Part shown: one piece after another, positions 56,105 through 64,000 of the stretch
Position numbering within the stretch: position 1 is the first letter of the stretch
How the letters are laid out: each line of letters begins with the position of its first letter
DNA from: Aporhodopirellula aestuarii
GTDB lineage: Bacteria > Planctomycetota > Planctomycetia > Pirellulales > Pirellulaceae
Direction: 5' to 3'
Length of the DNA stretch: 64,000 nt
NCBI RefSeq assembly: GCF_023701485.1
Contig: NZ_JAMQBK010000015.1
Location: 29,393-93,392 of the forward strand
Translations under genes and position numbers: made by a program
Notes under the pieces: model-generated
Database searches by the model: none
The model's input: only the letters and a program-made list of their open reading frames with translations
Told to the model about the DNA's origin: nothing

Positions 56105-56180
56105 AGACCGGACGGCTCGCGTTACCGGACGGCTCGCGCCGTTCCGCTACTATGGAAATCCCGCAGTAATGAACTCGACG
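56105..56180. repeat. Palindromic dispersed element, partial copy 3
   Basis: Matches the right half of the 5.2- and 8.1-kb element: ACCGGACGGCTCGCG (twice in tandem here), GCCGTTCCGCTACTAT, GGAAATC and GCAGTAAT. The left half is missing. It sits between the outer membrane factor and catalase genes. Confidence 0.7.
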
Positions 56181-56220
56181 CTCGGAGAGCCCGAGCGACG
56201 TGAAAAATCTCGCCGTGCGG

Positions 56221-58308
56221 CTAGAACGCACGAACGCTCGGTTCTCGATCCCAAATCCGATGCTGTTTCGCCTTCTCGACGAACTCAGCCGCCTTCCCTC
56301 CTGAGATTTCGAGCACTCCCTCGTCAGCATCCGTCGCAACGCTCGCCTTACCGAACAGCTCCGCCGCCGGCTCGGTAAAGCCGATCACTTTCAAGTGAGC
56401 GAACGCGTCTCGAATGAAATCAACCGCCGCTGCTTGCGATGCCAACATGGCCGCGTTCTCTTCGGACGGCGCGATGACGACACAATCAAACAAGCAAGAC
56501 GGTGCCCCAGAAAGAAAATGGTCAGGCGTGATTTCGTCGCCCTTGCTGGACTGGATCGCACCGATCGTAGGCGTGATCACCTCAACAATTGCCTGTTCCG
56601 ATTTAGCGAGCTTCACTAAATCTTTATAGAGCTTCGCGTCGACACCATCCGTGGTCAGCAAACCGATCTTCTTTCCAGCGATGCTAGCGGGAGCTTTAGC
56701 GTATTGCGAAAGAGCTTCGGACGGTTCGGGGTTTCCAACCGCGACCATCGGTTCGATCTTGTCGGCTTGGCCCGTCATCCCTAGCGCTTTGGCAACGTCA
56801 CTCGCCAAACCTTCGTCGATGTTCTGCAAGTGACCGAGCATCCGCGTTCGAATCTTCGCGTTCTCGCACTTTCCTAACTCGAAACCAAAACCACCTGCGA
56901 TATGCCGTTTCTCAGGTTCTGTCATCGAGATGTAGAACAGCCGCGCCTGCGTGTAGTGGTCGGCAAAGCTCTTGGGGCGGATTCGCAGCTTTTGCCCAGA
57001 CTCTTCCGTTGGAAAACTCGTGAATCCTGCCTTTGGATCTTCGCGAAGCAATCCGTGGTCCAAACTATTCGGCTCGTTCGCAACACGACCTTTGGGAACG
57101 TCCATCTGCATGTGCCCGTCTCGTTGGAAATTGGCAAACGGACATTTGGGTTTATTGACCGGAATCTGATGAAAGTTCGGACTGCCCAAACGAGAAAGCT
57201 GTGTGTCGAGGTACGAGAACAACCGCCCCTGTAACAACGGATCATTTGAAAAATCGATACCGGGAACGACATGGGACGGACAAAACGCAACCTGTTCGGT
57301 TTCAGCAAAGAAGTTATCGACGTTGCGGTCCAGCACCATCTTTCCCAACGGTCGCAGCGGCACCAGTTCTTCGGGGACGAGCTTGGTTGGGTCGAGGACG
57401 TCAAAGTCAAACTCGTTGGCTTGTTCCTCGGTAAATACTTGGACGGACAGTTCCCACTCGGGATAGCTCTTCATCGCGATCGAGTTGAATAAATCACGAC
57501 GGTGGAAGTCGGGATCCGCGCCGCCAATCTTCACCGCTTCGTCCCAAATCAGCGAGAAAGTCCCAAGCTTCGGTCGCCAATGGAACTTGACGAACTTGCT
57601 CTCACCTTCCGCGTTGATCATTCGGAACGTGTGAACACCGAACCCTTCCATCATACGAAATGATCGCGGAATCGCACGGTCCGACATGATCCACATCAAC
57701 ATGTGCATCGACTCGGGAGTTAACGAAACGTAATCCCAGAATGTGTCGTGAGCCGATTGCGCCTGCGGGAATCCGCGATCGGGTGCGGGTTTGACTGCAT
57801 GAATCAGGTCGGGGAATTTGATCGCGTCATGGATAAAGAACACGGGAATGTTATTGCCGACCAAATCATAGTTGCCTTGGTCGGTATAGAACTTCACCGA
57901 AAAACCACGAACGTCACGTGCCGTGTCGTGGGAACCTTCGCTGCCGGCGACGGTTGAAAAACGACAGAACACCGGCGTCTTCACCGACGGGTCTTGAAGA
58001 AATGATGCTTTGGTCAAGTCGGCATTCGATTCATAACATTGGAAGTACCCGTGGGCGGCGTAACCACGAGCATGAACAACTCGTTCAGGAATCCGTTCGT
58101 GGTCGAAGTGCGTGATTTTTTCCCGAAGAATGAAATCTTCTAACAACTGCGGTCCACGTGGCCCAATTGTCAAAGTGTTTTGGTCGTCTGCGACTGGCAC
58201 TCCTTGATTGGTCGTTAATCGACCATCGCCGGAATTAGTCTGGTGCAGTTCGCCGCCGTTGCCGACGTGCGAATCTGGTTCTGAATTTCGAGAAGCTTTC
58301 TTGGCCAA
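56221..58308 (-). CDS. katE: Large-subunit (clade 2) catalase, KatE/HPII-like
   Basis: 695 residues, the size of HPII-type catalases. The catalytic His79 lies in [37 protein letters not shown] and [20 protein letters not shown] follow with the distal Asn. Heme-ligand Tyr is in [15 protein letters not shown]. Residues about 545-690 form a DJ-1/flavodoxin-like C-terminal domain ([19 protein letters not shown]), diagnostic for this clade. It degrades hydrogen peroxide, and copper stress generates peroxide, which may explain the location next to the copper island. No signal peptide; cytosolic. Regulation not visible. Confidence 0.95.
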   Translation of the reverse strand: MAKKASRNSEPDSHVGNGGELHQTNSGDGRLTTNQGVPVADDQNTLTIGPRGPQLLEDFILREKITHFDHERIPERVVHARGYAAHGYFQCYESNADLTKASFLQDPSVKTPVFCRFSTVAGSEGSHDTARDVRGFSVKFYTDQGNYDLVGNNIPVFFIHDAIKFPDLIHAVKPAPDRGFPQAQSAHDTFWDYVSLTPESMHMLMWIMSDRAIPRSFRMMEGFGVHTFRMINAEGESKFVKFHWRPKLGTFSLIWDEAVKIGGADPDFHRRDLFNSIAMKSYPEWELSVQVFTEEQANEFDFDVLDPTKLVPEELVPLRPLGKMVLDRNVDNFFAETEQVAFCPSHVVPGIDFSNDPLLQGRLFSYLDTQLSRLGSPNFHQIPVNKPKCPFANFQRDGHMQMDVPKGRVANEPNSLDHGLLREDPKAGFTSFPTEESGQKLRIRPKSFADHYTQARLFYISMTEPEKRHIAGGFGFELGKCENAKIRTRMLGHLQNIDEGLASDVAKALGMTGQADKIEPMVAVGNPEPSEALSQYAKAPASIAGKKIGLLTTDGVDAKLYKDLVKLAKSEQAIVEVITPTIGAIQSSKGDEITPDHFLSGAPSCLFDCVVIAPSEENAAMLASQAAAVDFIRDAFAHLKVIGFTEPAAELFGKASVATDADEGVLEISGGKAAEFVEKAKQHRIWDREPSVRAF

Positions 58309-58471
58309 CGTTTTAACCCTTGATCGGATGCGAATGAAATTAATTCACGGAGGGCCATCACGCAACGCAAACGCCGTTCCGATCTTTCCCCAAAACATCC
58401 AACCCGCGCGGCGATCATGTCGGCACAACGGGCAATGCCAGCGGCACGACGTTTGCCTTAACATCGACCCC

Positions 58472-58963
58472 ATGAAGACATCTCTGCTGACGACCTACCT
58501 CAACGATCATCTCGCCGGCTCGGTGATGGCGATTGAGTTGCTAAAACGGCTCGAATCGGAGCATCAAGGCGATGAATTCGCGAGTTTCGCTGCCGACCTG
58601 CGTCGCGAGATCGAAGATGAGCAATCGATTCTCAGATCGCTCTTGGATGATCTTGATGACCGCGGCGACATGACCAAACGCCTCACCGCGTGGTTGGGCT
58701 CCAAGCTGACAATTTTCAAACTCGCTCACCAAAGTGCCGGAAAGTTTGGAACCTTCCAATCGCTCGAAACCCTTTCGCTAGGAATCACAGGCAAGCGCGG
58801 CCTCTGGCGAATCCTCGAACAACTCCAGCCTCGAGAGACCAAATTACGTTCACTGGATCTGCGTCAGCTAATCAAGCAAGCGGACCGTCAGTTCTCCGTC
58901 GTCGAAGAACGGCGGATGAAATTGGGTACCGAGGCGATCACAGAAAACGCCACGCAAGAATGA
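58472..58963 (+). CDS. Small helical protein, ferritin-like or DUF892-like shape
   Basis: The ATG at 58472 (163 residues) starts MKTSLLTTYLNDHLAGSVMA; upstream in-frame sequence lacks coding character. The protein is all helical, with Glu/His pairs (LLKRLESEHQGDEF, REIEDEQSILRSLL) like di-metal ferritin-like bundles, and a longer second half. The ligands are not complete enough to assert iron binding. Divergent from catalase, so possibly a redox-stress protein. Confidence 0.6.
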   Translation: MKTSLLTTYLNDHLAGSVMAIELLKRLESEHQGDEFASFAADLRREIEDEQSILRSLLDDLDDRGDMTKRLTAWLGSKLTIFKLAHQSAGKFGTFQSLETLSLGITGKRGLWRILEQLQPRETKLRSLDLRQLIKQADRQFSVVEERRMKLGTEAITENATQE

Positions 58964-59003
58964 GCGAACAAGAGGTTTACTCAGCCGTCTGCGTTTCTTT
59001 GAT

Positions 59004-60038
59004 CTACGGTTGGATGATCCGACCAGGGCGTTCCAACCACTTGTACGCGTTCTTGGCATTGAGCGAAGCGAATTTCTGCGTCGCAACTCTGCCTCGCTCG
59101 GCAACGTAATGCATCACGAGCCGTTGCAGCATTTCGTAGCTGGCACCACGTTCGGACACGGGCCAGTTGCTGGCGTAGATCACCCGATCCTCACCAAACG
59201 CGTCCCAGACGACGTCGAAGTAGGGGCGATAGAACTCTAAATCGTCCGGTGCGGGTCGCCCGCTATGATGCGATGCACTCTCCACCAAACCTGAAACTTT
59301 GCAAAACACATTGGGATGTTTTGCCGCCGCTCGAATCGCTTCCACCCAATCCGCAGGCGGCGCCGACGTGATCGCGACGTTACCGATGTGATTGACGACG
59401 ATGCGTAGGTTCGGAATCTTCTCCGCGAGTTTTGCTACCGCCGCAGGAGTCTCCGGTCCGCCATTGACGTCGAGCGATAGATCTCGTTCCGCCAAGAGAG
59501 CCAAGTCATTTAGCGAACCAATTCCCTGCAGATCTTCAGCAAGCATCTCCTTGAGCAGACCAACCGAGATGCGGATCCCTCGAAACAGCGGATTCGCCGC
59601 GAACCTTTGCAGTTGCTCCGGAAAGTCGGCGGTCCCTGGTTGCAGGCGTCCGACGATGCCGACGATAAACGGATCGTCTGCGGCCAGGTCGAGCAACCAC
59701 GCATTGTCGTCCACACGTGAACTGGCTTCGACGATGACCGTTCCTGTCACCGGTCGAAACTGCTCGAGGCTGCGCAGATGTTCGGGCAGCACGGTGCGGT
59801 ACAAGGACGAGTTTTTGCTGGGCCAGGGCACGCCTTCTGGCCGACTCGGATCATAAAAATGCGTGTGGCAATCGATGATATCGAGATCCCGCAGAACGTC
59901 GTCTCGAAGAGCCTCACTATTGGCTGACTCTACCGCTTTAGGTGGCTCGTCAGCACAAACGTTAAGTCCCCCCGCCAAGCCCCAGCCCGCGGTGCAGACA
60001 AAAACAACCACAAACCATGCTCGACGATTTCTCATCAA
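59004..60038 (-). CDS. Secreted amidohydrolase (TIM-barrel metal-dependent hydrolase)
   Basis: 344 residues. Signal peptide (MMRNRRAWFVVVFVCTAGWGL, cleavage near CADEP) followed by DIIDCHTHFYDPSRPEG with the HxH metal motif, FRGIRISVG, NHIGNVAITSAPP and ASNWPVS near the C-terminus. The pattern fits the amidohydrolase_2 group that includes lactonases and decarboxylases. It is 2 bases after the WD40/cytochrome gene, same direction, so co-transcribed. The substrate is unknown; sugar lactone hydrolysis is possible. Confidence 0.85.
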   Translation of the reverse strand: MMRNRRAWFVVVFVCTAGWGLAGGLNVCADEPPKAVESANSEALRDDVLRDLDIIDCHTHFYDPSRPEGVPWPSKNSSLYRTVLPEHLRSLEQFRPVTGTVIVEASSRVDDNAWLLDLAADDPFIVGIVGRLQPGTADFPEQLQRFAANPLFRGIRISVGLLKEMLAEDLQGIGSLNDLALLAERDLSLDVNGGPETPAAVAKLAEKIPNLRIVVNHIGNVAITSAPPADWVEAIRAAAKHPNVFCKVSGLVESASHHSGRPAPDDLEFYRPYFDVVWDAFGEDRVIYASNWPVSERGASYEMLQRLVMHYVAERGRVATQKFASLNAKNAYKWLERPGRIIQP

Positions 60039-60040
60039 CG

Positions 60041-61498
60041 TTACTTCTTTCTAGCTGCGTGGGAATGAAGGGCCCCCGACGAATCGCCCGCGATCACGGT
60101 GGCACCATCGAAGGTCAACGTTGATTGTAACGGCAGGACTTGGATATTGGAGCCAGACTGATCGGTATCGATCGGAATGACCGTCGTCTCTCGGCCATCA
60201 CTCGACCAAACACGAATCATTTTATCCCGGCCACAACTGACCAGTTCACCGGCAGGACCGAATCGAATATCCATCACACCATTCGGGATATCGCCGTAAA
60301 CTCCGGCGGGGCGTTTCGGTTGATGAGCATTCGATTTCGAATACAGCGGCCATCCTTTGGCGACCTCCCACCAGACGATCAATCCATCTTCGCCGCTCGA
60401 GGCGAGCAATTGCGAATCCGAACGCCATGCCAACGCGGTCACAGATGATTTGTGTTCAGCCAGCGGGCGAACGACGCCACCATTTTCGGCATCCCACAAA
60501 TGGATGTTGCCGACGCGGTCTGCCGAAGCCAATAACTTTCCGTCGGGGCTGAATCCAAGCGCCGTCACCCAATCGGTGTGTTTGACCAACGTGTGCAGAA
60601 CCTTCCCGGTTTCGGTCGAGAAGATCTTCACGGCGCGACCGGAACCACCAATCGCAACTCGGCGTTCGTCGGGTGAAATGTCAGCCGCGATGATCGCATC
60701 GGCTTCATCACCGATCTCGGCCAAGCGTTTGCCGGTTTGAACATCAAACAAAACCACGACGCCGTTTTGAACGGGCCGTCCGCCAGCGGCCATCAGCAAT
60801 CGTCCCGATCGGCTGAACCTTAACACGTGCGGTTCGCCTTCGGGGAACGCCAGCGAACCGATCGGTTCCTGAGTTTCGGTATGAATCAATTCGATGCGTT
60901 CATAGGATCCCACGGCCAGCAGCGGTGCTCTCGGGCTCGTAGCCAACGCAATCGCAGGGAACGGGCGCAGCGTTTTTACCGGAGCTACGGGTGGCAAGAC
61001 TTCGGGCATCGGCGGTGGTCCGTCGTTATCGTTGGCCATCGCTGTTGGTGTGAATTCGAGCGTGCTTTTTTCTGCCACCTTGCTGCCTGAATTCTCACGC
61101 AATCCCGAATCAATCCACGCTTTGATCAACGCGATTTGCTCTTCGGGCAACGGATCGTTCTCAGGTGGCATTCGCTCGGACGGATCCTCGGCAAGAATCA
61201 CTTCCAACAGCCGGCTCGCGCTGGATCGGCCCGCAACAACGAGTTCATCGTTGCCCGCGACACCCGCATAGTTCGCCATGTTGAATCCGGCCTCTTGTTT
61301 GGAGTCGCCGTGACATTGCCAGCAGTGACGCTTCAAGATCGCGGAAATGTGATCGTCATACGTGACCGGGTTCGCATTCCCAACGCCTTCGGTCATTTCA
61401 TCCGCGCCTGCATCTGACGAAACGATGACGTTTGCGACCGCGGCGAACAGCGTAAGGACTAACAACGCTGCGTTGTTTTTTAAAAGTATTGAATTCAT
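60041..61498 (-). CDS. Secreted planctomycete cytochrome-C-like domain protein with WD40 repeats
   Basis: 485 residues. Signal peptide (residues 1-32) then a PSC1-type domain: [20 protein letters not shown] contains CxxCH, and [23 protein letters not shown] closes it. From residue about 180 are WD40-like repeats ([59 protein letters not shown]). This combination is common in planctomycetes next to DUF1549/DUF1553 proteins. Role uncertain: a surface or periplasmic electron-transfer or binding protein. Starts 78 bases after the DUF1553 gene. Confidence 0.88.
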   Translation of the reverse strand: MNSILLKNNAALLVLTLFAAVANVIVSSDAGADEMTEGVGNANPVTYDDHISAILKRHCWQCHGDSKQEAGFNMANYAGVAGNDELVVAGRSSASRLLEVILAEDPSERMPPENDPLPEEQIALIKAWIDSGLRENSGSKVAEKSTLEFTPTAMANDNDGPPPMPEVLPPVAPVKTLRPFPAIALATSPRAPLLAVGSYERIELIHTETQEPIGSLAFPEGEPHVLRFSRSGRLLMAAGGRPVQNGVVVLFDVQTGKRLAEIGDEADAIIAADISPDERRVAIGGSGRAVKIFSTETGKVLHTLVKHTDWVTALGFSPDGKLLASADRVGNIHLWDAENGGVVRPLAEHKSSVTALAWRSDSQLLASSGEDGLIVWWEVAKGWPLYSKSNAHQPKRPAGVYGDIPNGVMDIRFGPAGELVSCGRDKMIRVWSSDGRETTVIPIDTDQSGSNIQVLPLQSTLTFDGATVIAGDSSGALHSHAARKK

Positions 61499-61576
61499 AG
61501 AATTTACTTAAGGAAGGACATCTCGATGAAACAGGACTGATTTGCCAGAGCCCGCGTGAGGACAGACTCCACAAAG

Positions 61577-63814
61577 TCAATGGTTGAAAGAAAACTCGGA
61601 GGAGTTGAACAATCCCCATAAGATGTCCTCGTAGGCGCCAGGATCTTCAGCCGCGTCACCGATCGTTTGGATCAAAGCAGCAAGCTCGTCATCAGTCGGT
61701 CGACGAGCGAGCGTTCGCACAAAAAGTTCTTCGATGATCTGCTCCTCCGTCTTTCCAGACGCGACCAACTGCTTGATTTTTCCTCCCGCCCACAAGCGTT
61801 CTTGCAGCGTATCACCAACTGCTAAATGCAACGCTTGTGACAGGGTGGGTTGCGTATTGGTTTCGCATGCACAAATCGTCGCCCGACTCGATCGCCCGAA
61901 CGTCTTGAAGAACGGCGTGCCGTAATTCGGACCGCCGGTGTCACCACCCGAAATCGGGAAATAGTCGATCGCGCGTGTTCCCGCGGCAAAACCCTTGAAT
62001 GACGATTGCATCCCTGTTGCGGTGGTGACCGAATCCAAAAGCACGTCGGCACGTAATCGACGTAAATGGGCGTGCGAAAATTGGCGGGTGTCACCAACAT
62101 TGGAAGGATTGGGCTGTACACTCAGCTGATAGACACGCGAGTTGCAGATATCGCGTACCAGCGTTCTCAGATCGAATCCGGATTCAACAAGCCGCTTCGA
62201 CAACGCATCCAACAACGGACCATTGACGGGAGGATTGCTGACTCGGATGTCGTCGACCGGTTCCACGATTCCGGTACCGAGCAATTGGGCCCAGATACGA
62301 TTCGCGATATTCCGGCTGAACATCTCGTTGTCTGGTGAGGTCAGCCATTTGGCGAGTTCTTTGCGTGGATCGCCGTCGCTTGCCACTGGTTCGATCCCGC
62401 CGAGCACGCGAGCAGGCATCGGCCGCTGGTCGACAACATGCTTCACCGGAGGAGTCGACGTATCATAAAAGATCCGACGTTCACGAGGTTCCACCCCCGG
62501 TTTGCGTTCCATGCCGGCGAAGAAACTGACGAAACTGTAATAGTCATCCTGAGTCCAACGATCAAAAGGATGATTGTGGCACTCGGCACATTGAATCTGA
62601 ACGCCCAGGAACACTTGTGAAAAGTCGGCGGCGAACACTTTGGGTTCAAACCGCGGTCCGTGCACCATCATGGTGTAAAGGTTGGCCGGACCGTTGGTCA
62701 AATTGCTTCCCGAGGCGACGACCATCTCTTCGACAAACTCATTCAGCGGTCGCCCCGAACGCATCTGTTTTCGAATCCATTCATAGAACGCCATAGCCGC
62801 TTTGACGTGAGTCGCCGCCGGAGCGTAGTTTCCGCCAATGATTCGCAACTGCTCGCCCCACAACGCGGTCCACAAATCGGCGAATTCATCGTTGGCGAGC
62901 AACTCGTCGATCTTAGCTGCTCGATCAGCATCGCCGTCGACAAACGCGTGATATTCTTCGGGTGTGGGGATGCGACCAGCCAAGTCCAAAGTCACGCGTC
63001 GCAAAAACGTTTCGTCGTCACACAGTTCTGAGGGAGTGATCCGCAGCTTTTGCAGACGATCGAAAACCAATTCGTCGATATAGTTCGTAGCCGGCGGATT
63101 TGGCCAGTGAAACCCTTCAGCGGCGGGCAACACAATGACTTCGGCACCAATCGTGAATCGGCTGTAGCGTGCAAACACATACGTGTCGCCGGGGCCAACC
63201 GCCGTTACATTGCCGTTGTCGTCAATCGTCGCCACGCTCTCGTTGTTGCTATGAAATCGGGCTAGCGAAGTGACAAGCCGTTTGGAACCGTCGCTCGCGA
63301 TCGCCCCGACTCGCAATCGATCCTTGGCTCCGTTTTCCTCGAACAGGAAACGCTCTTTGGAAAGGATCACTTCGACGGTTTCGGGCACCGAATCGGAATC
63401 ATCGGGCGCGCCCGCAGCGATCCAACGGTACAGCGTTTGATAGTATTCGCTTTCTTTATCAAACCGCTTGCCACCGGAATGAGCAACGTCGCCAGTCGAC
63501 TTGAGCAACAACAGGCTTTGTTCCGGAACGGACGTGTTCACCCGCCGTCCCACCATTTCGTTGACGGTGCGGTGATAGTCGCCCTTGGCGTCATATCCAA
63601 ACAAAGACAGCATGAAGCCGTCTTTTCCGCTGGCGGCACCGTGACAAGATCCCGCGTTACACCCAGCCCGAAAGAACACTGGCATCACGTCTCGTCGAAA
63701 ACTCGGCGGTAGGTCTGCCGCGTCGGAATCGTCGGCGGTTGCCGTGCCGGTGGCGAGCGCACAAACCGTCATGCAAAGGATCAGACATCGCATCCAACGA
63801 GTTTTGTCCTTCAT
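61577..63814 (-). CDS. DUF1549/DUF1553 (PSD1-type) secreted protein with bacterial Ig-like domain
   Basis: The ATG at 63814 (745 residues) opens a signal peptide (MKDKTRWMRCLILCMTVCALATG...). A cytochrome-like motif GCNAGSCHGAASGKDGF (CxxxxCH) begins the PSC/PSD domain; SKRLVTSLARFHSNNESVA and GNVTAVGPGDTYVFARYS form an Ig-like (BIG2) domain; then DUF1549 (ELVFDRLQKLRITPSELC... LDLAGRIPTPEEYHAF) and DUF1553 (QIQCAECHNHPFDRW, NIANRIWAQLLGTGIVEPVD). It is the first gene of the three-gene operon. Planctomycete-typical; function unproven. Confidence 0.92.
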   Translation of the reverse strand: MKDKTRWMRCLILCMTVCALATGTATADDSDAADLPPSFRRDVMPVFFRAGCNAGSCHGAASGKDGFMLSLFGYDAKGDYHRTVNEMVGRRVNTSVPEQSLLLLKSTGDVAHSGGKRFDKESEYYQTLYRWIAAGAPDDSDSVPETVEVILSKERFLFEENGAKDRLRVGAIASDGSKRLVTSLARFHSNNESVATIDDNGNVTAVGPGDTYVFARYSRFTIGAEVIVLPAAEGFHWPNPPATNYIDELVFDRLQKLRITPSELCDDETFLRRVTLDLAGRIPTPEEYHAFVDGDADRAAKIDELLANDEFADLWTALWGEQLRIIGGNYAPAATHVKAAMAFYEWIRKQMRSGRPLNEFVEEMVVASGSNLTNGPANLYTMMVHGPRFEPKVFAADFSQVFLGVQIQCAECHNHPFDRWTQDDYYSFVSFFAGMERKPGVEPRERRIFYDTSTPPVKHVVDQRPMPARVLGGIEPVASDGDPRKELAKWLTSPDNEMFSRNIANRIWAQLLGTGIVEPVDDIRVSNPPVNGPLLDALSKRLVESGFDLRTLVRDICNSRVYQLSVQPNPSNVGDTRQFSHAHLRRLRADVLLDSVTTATGMQSSFKGFAAGTRAIDYFPISGGDTGGPNYGTPFFKTFGRSSRATICACETNTQPTLSQALHLAVGDTLQERLWAGGKIKQLVASGKTEEQIIEELFVRTLARRPTDDELAALIQTIGDAAEDPGAYEDILWGLFNSSEFSFNH

Positions 63815-64000
63815 CGTTGAACCTGGAGCGGACGCGCGTGCACGGTGCGAGAGATGTGGGTCGGTCATGATGGTAGGATTCCTCAATGCCGCTAAATGTT
63901 GTTTCGGCAAAGATGTTATTCGGTGGGAGAGAGTTGGCGGGAAGTGTCAGGTTTGTTCTAAGCAGGTCTGCAGGAATCATTTGGCGAAACTGCCGCGAAC
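63815..64000. other. Upstream region, right edge
   Basis: No gene or motif is recognised in the last 186 bases; they would carry the promoter of the DUF1549/DUF1553 operon. Confidence 0.4.

Noticed and set aside
63657..63980. 107-residue leftward frame at the right edge
   Set aside because: It overlaps the true DUF1549/DUF1553 gene start in another frame and its sequence looks like a frame-shifted translation of that gene and its leader.

Overview
The window reads as chromosomal DNA of a marine-type planctomycete of the Pirellulaceae (Rhodopirellula-like). The evidence is the family content: a DUF1549/DUF1553 cytochrome-like protein beside a WD40/CxxCH protein, four secreted proteins with LEPR-XLL-type N-terminal motifs, a BBP7-type outer-membrane barrel, an SHD1-domain protein, a DUF3500 protein, and an ECF sigma factor overlapping a serine/threonine kinase with TPRs. 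No rRNA, tRNA, transposase, integrase or CRISPR array was seen.

Layout. 0-8 kb: a partial TPR/HExxH protein, an SHD1 protein, a baeRF-type protein, a coiled-coil lipoprotein, then an SDR plus a secreted HAD. 8-14 kb: a TetR gene divergent from a two-gene RND efflux operon. 14-21.6 kb: glycosyltransferase, ABC-F ATPase, DUF3500 protein, a second TetR and a BBP7 barrel. 21.7-30.7 kb: a giant 16-repeat cadherin-like protein and two small cohesin-like LEPR-XLL proteins. 30.7-38.8 kb: csrA, a membrane protein, an AraC regulator, and an ECF sigma/kinase/LEPR-XLL cluster. 39-56 kb: a large copper-resistance island. 56-64 kb: large-subunit catalase, a small helical protein, and a planctomycete operon of DUF1549/DUF1553 protein, WD40/cytochrome protein and amidohydrolase.

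The copper island is the centre of interest. It holds a four-helix-bundle copper protein, a P-type ATPase, a TolC-like protein, a multicopper oxidase, a CsoR repressor with an intact Cys-His-Cys site, a protein with three YHS-like domains, an HME-RND pump (CusA/CusB type), a Cys-rich secreted protein and a second outer-membrane factor. Three perfect ATACC-N7-GGTAT inverted repeats sit at its promoters and are probably the CsoR operators, which would make the island one self-regulated regulon.

The same island is invaded by heptanucleotide repeats (GGGAGCT/GGGAGTT on one arm, the complement on the other). The larger clusters are G-rich then C-rich and form hairpins. They lie between genes and, in frame, inside genes. 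The largest pair flanks an S23/Avd-like four-helix-bundle gene placed between cusB and cusA. I propose this as a candidate mobile or repeat-spreading element. Two further regulatory patterns are described: a 20-bp motif shared by the SDR promoter and the second tetR promoter, and a 19-bp perfect palindrome upstream of the AraC gene. A second, unrelated palindromic element occurs in three copies (5.2, 8.1 and 56.1 kb).
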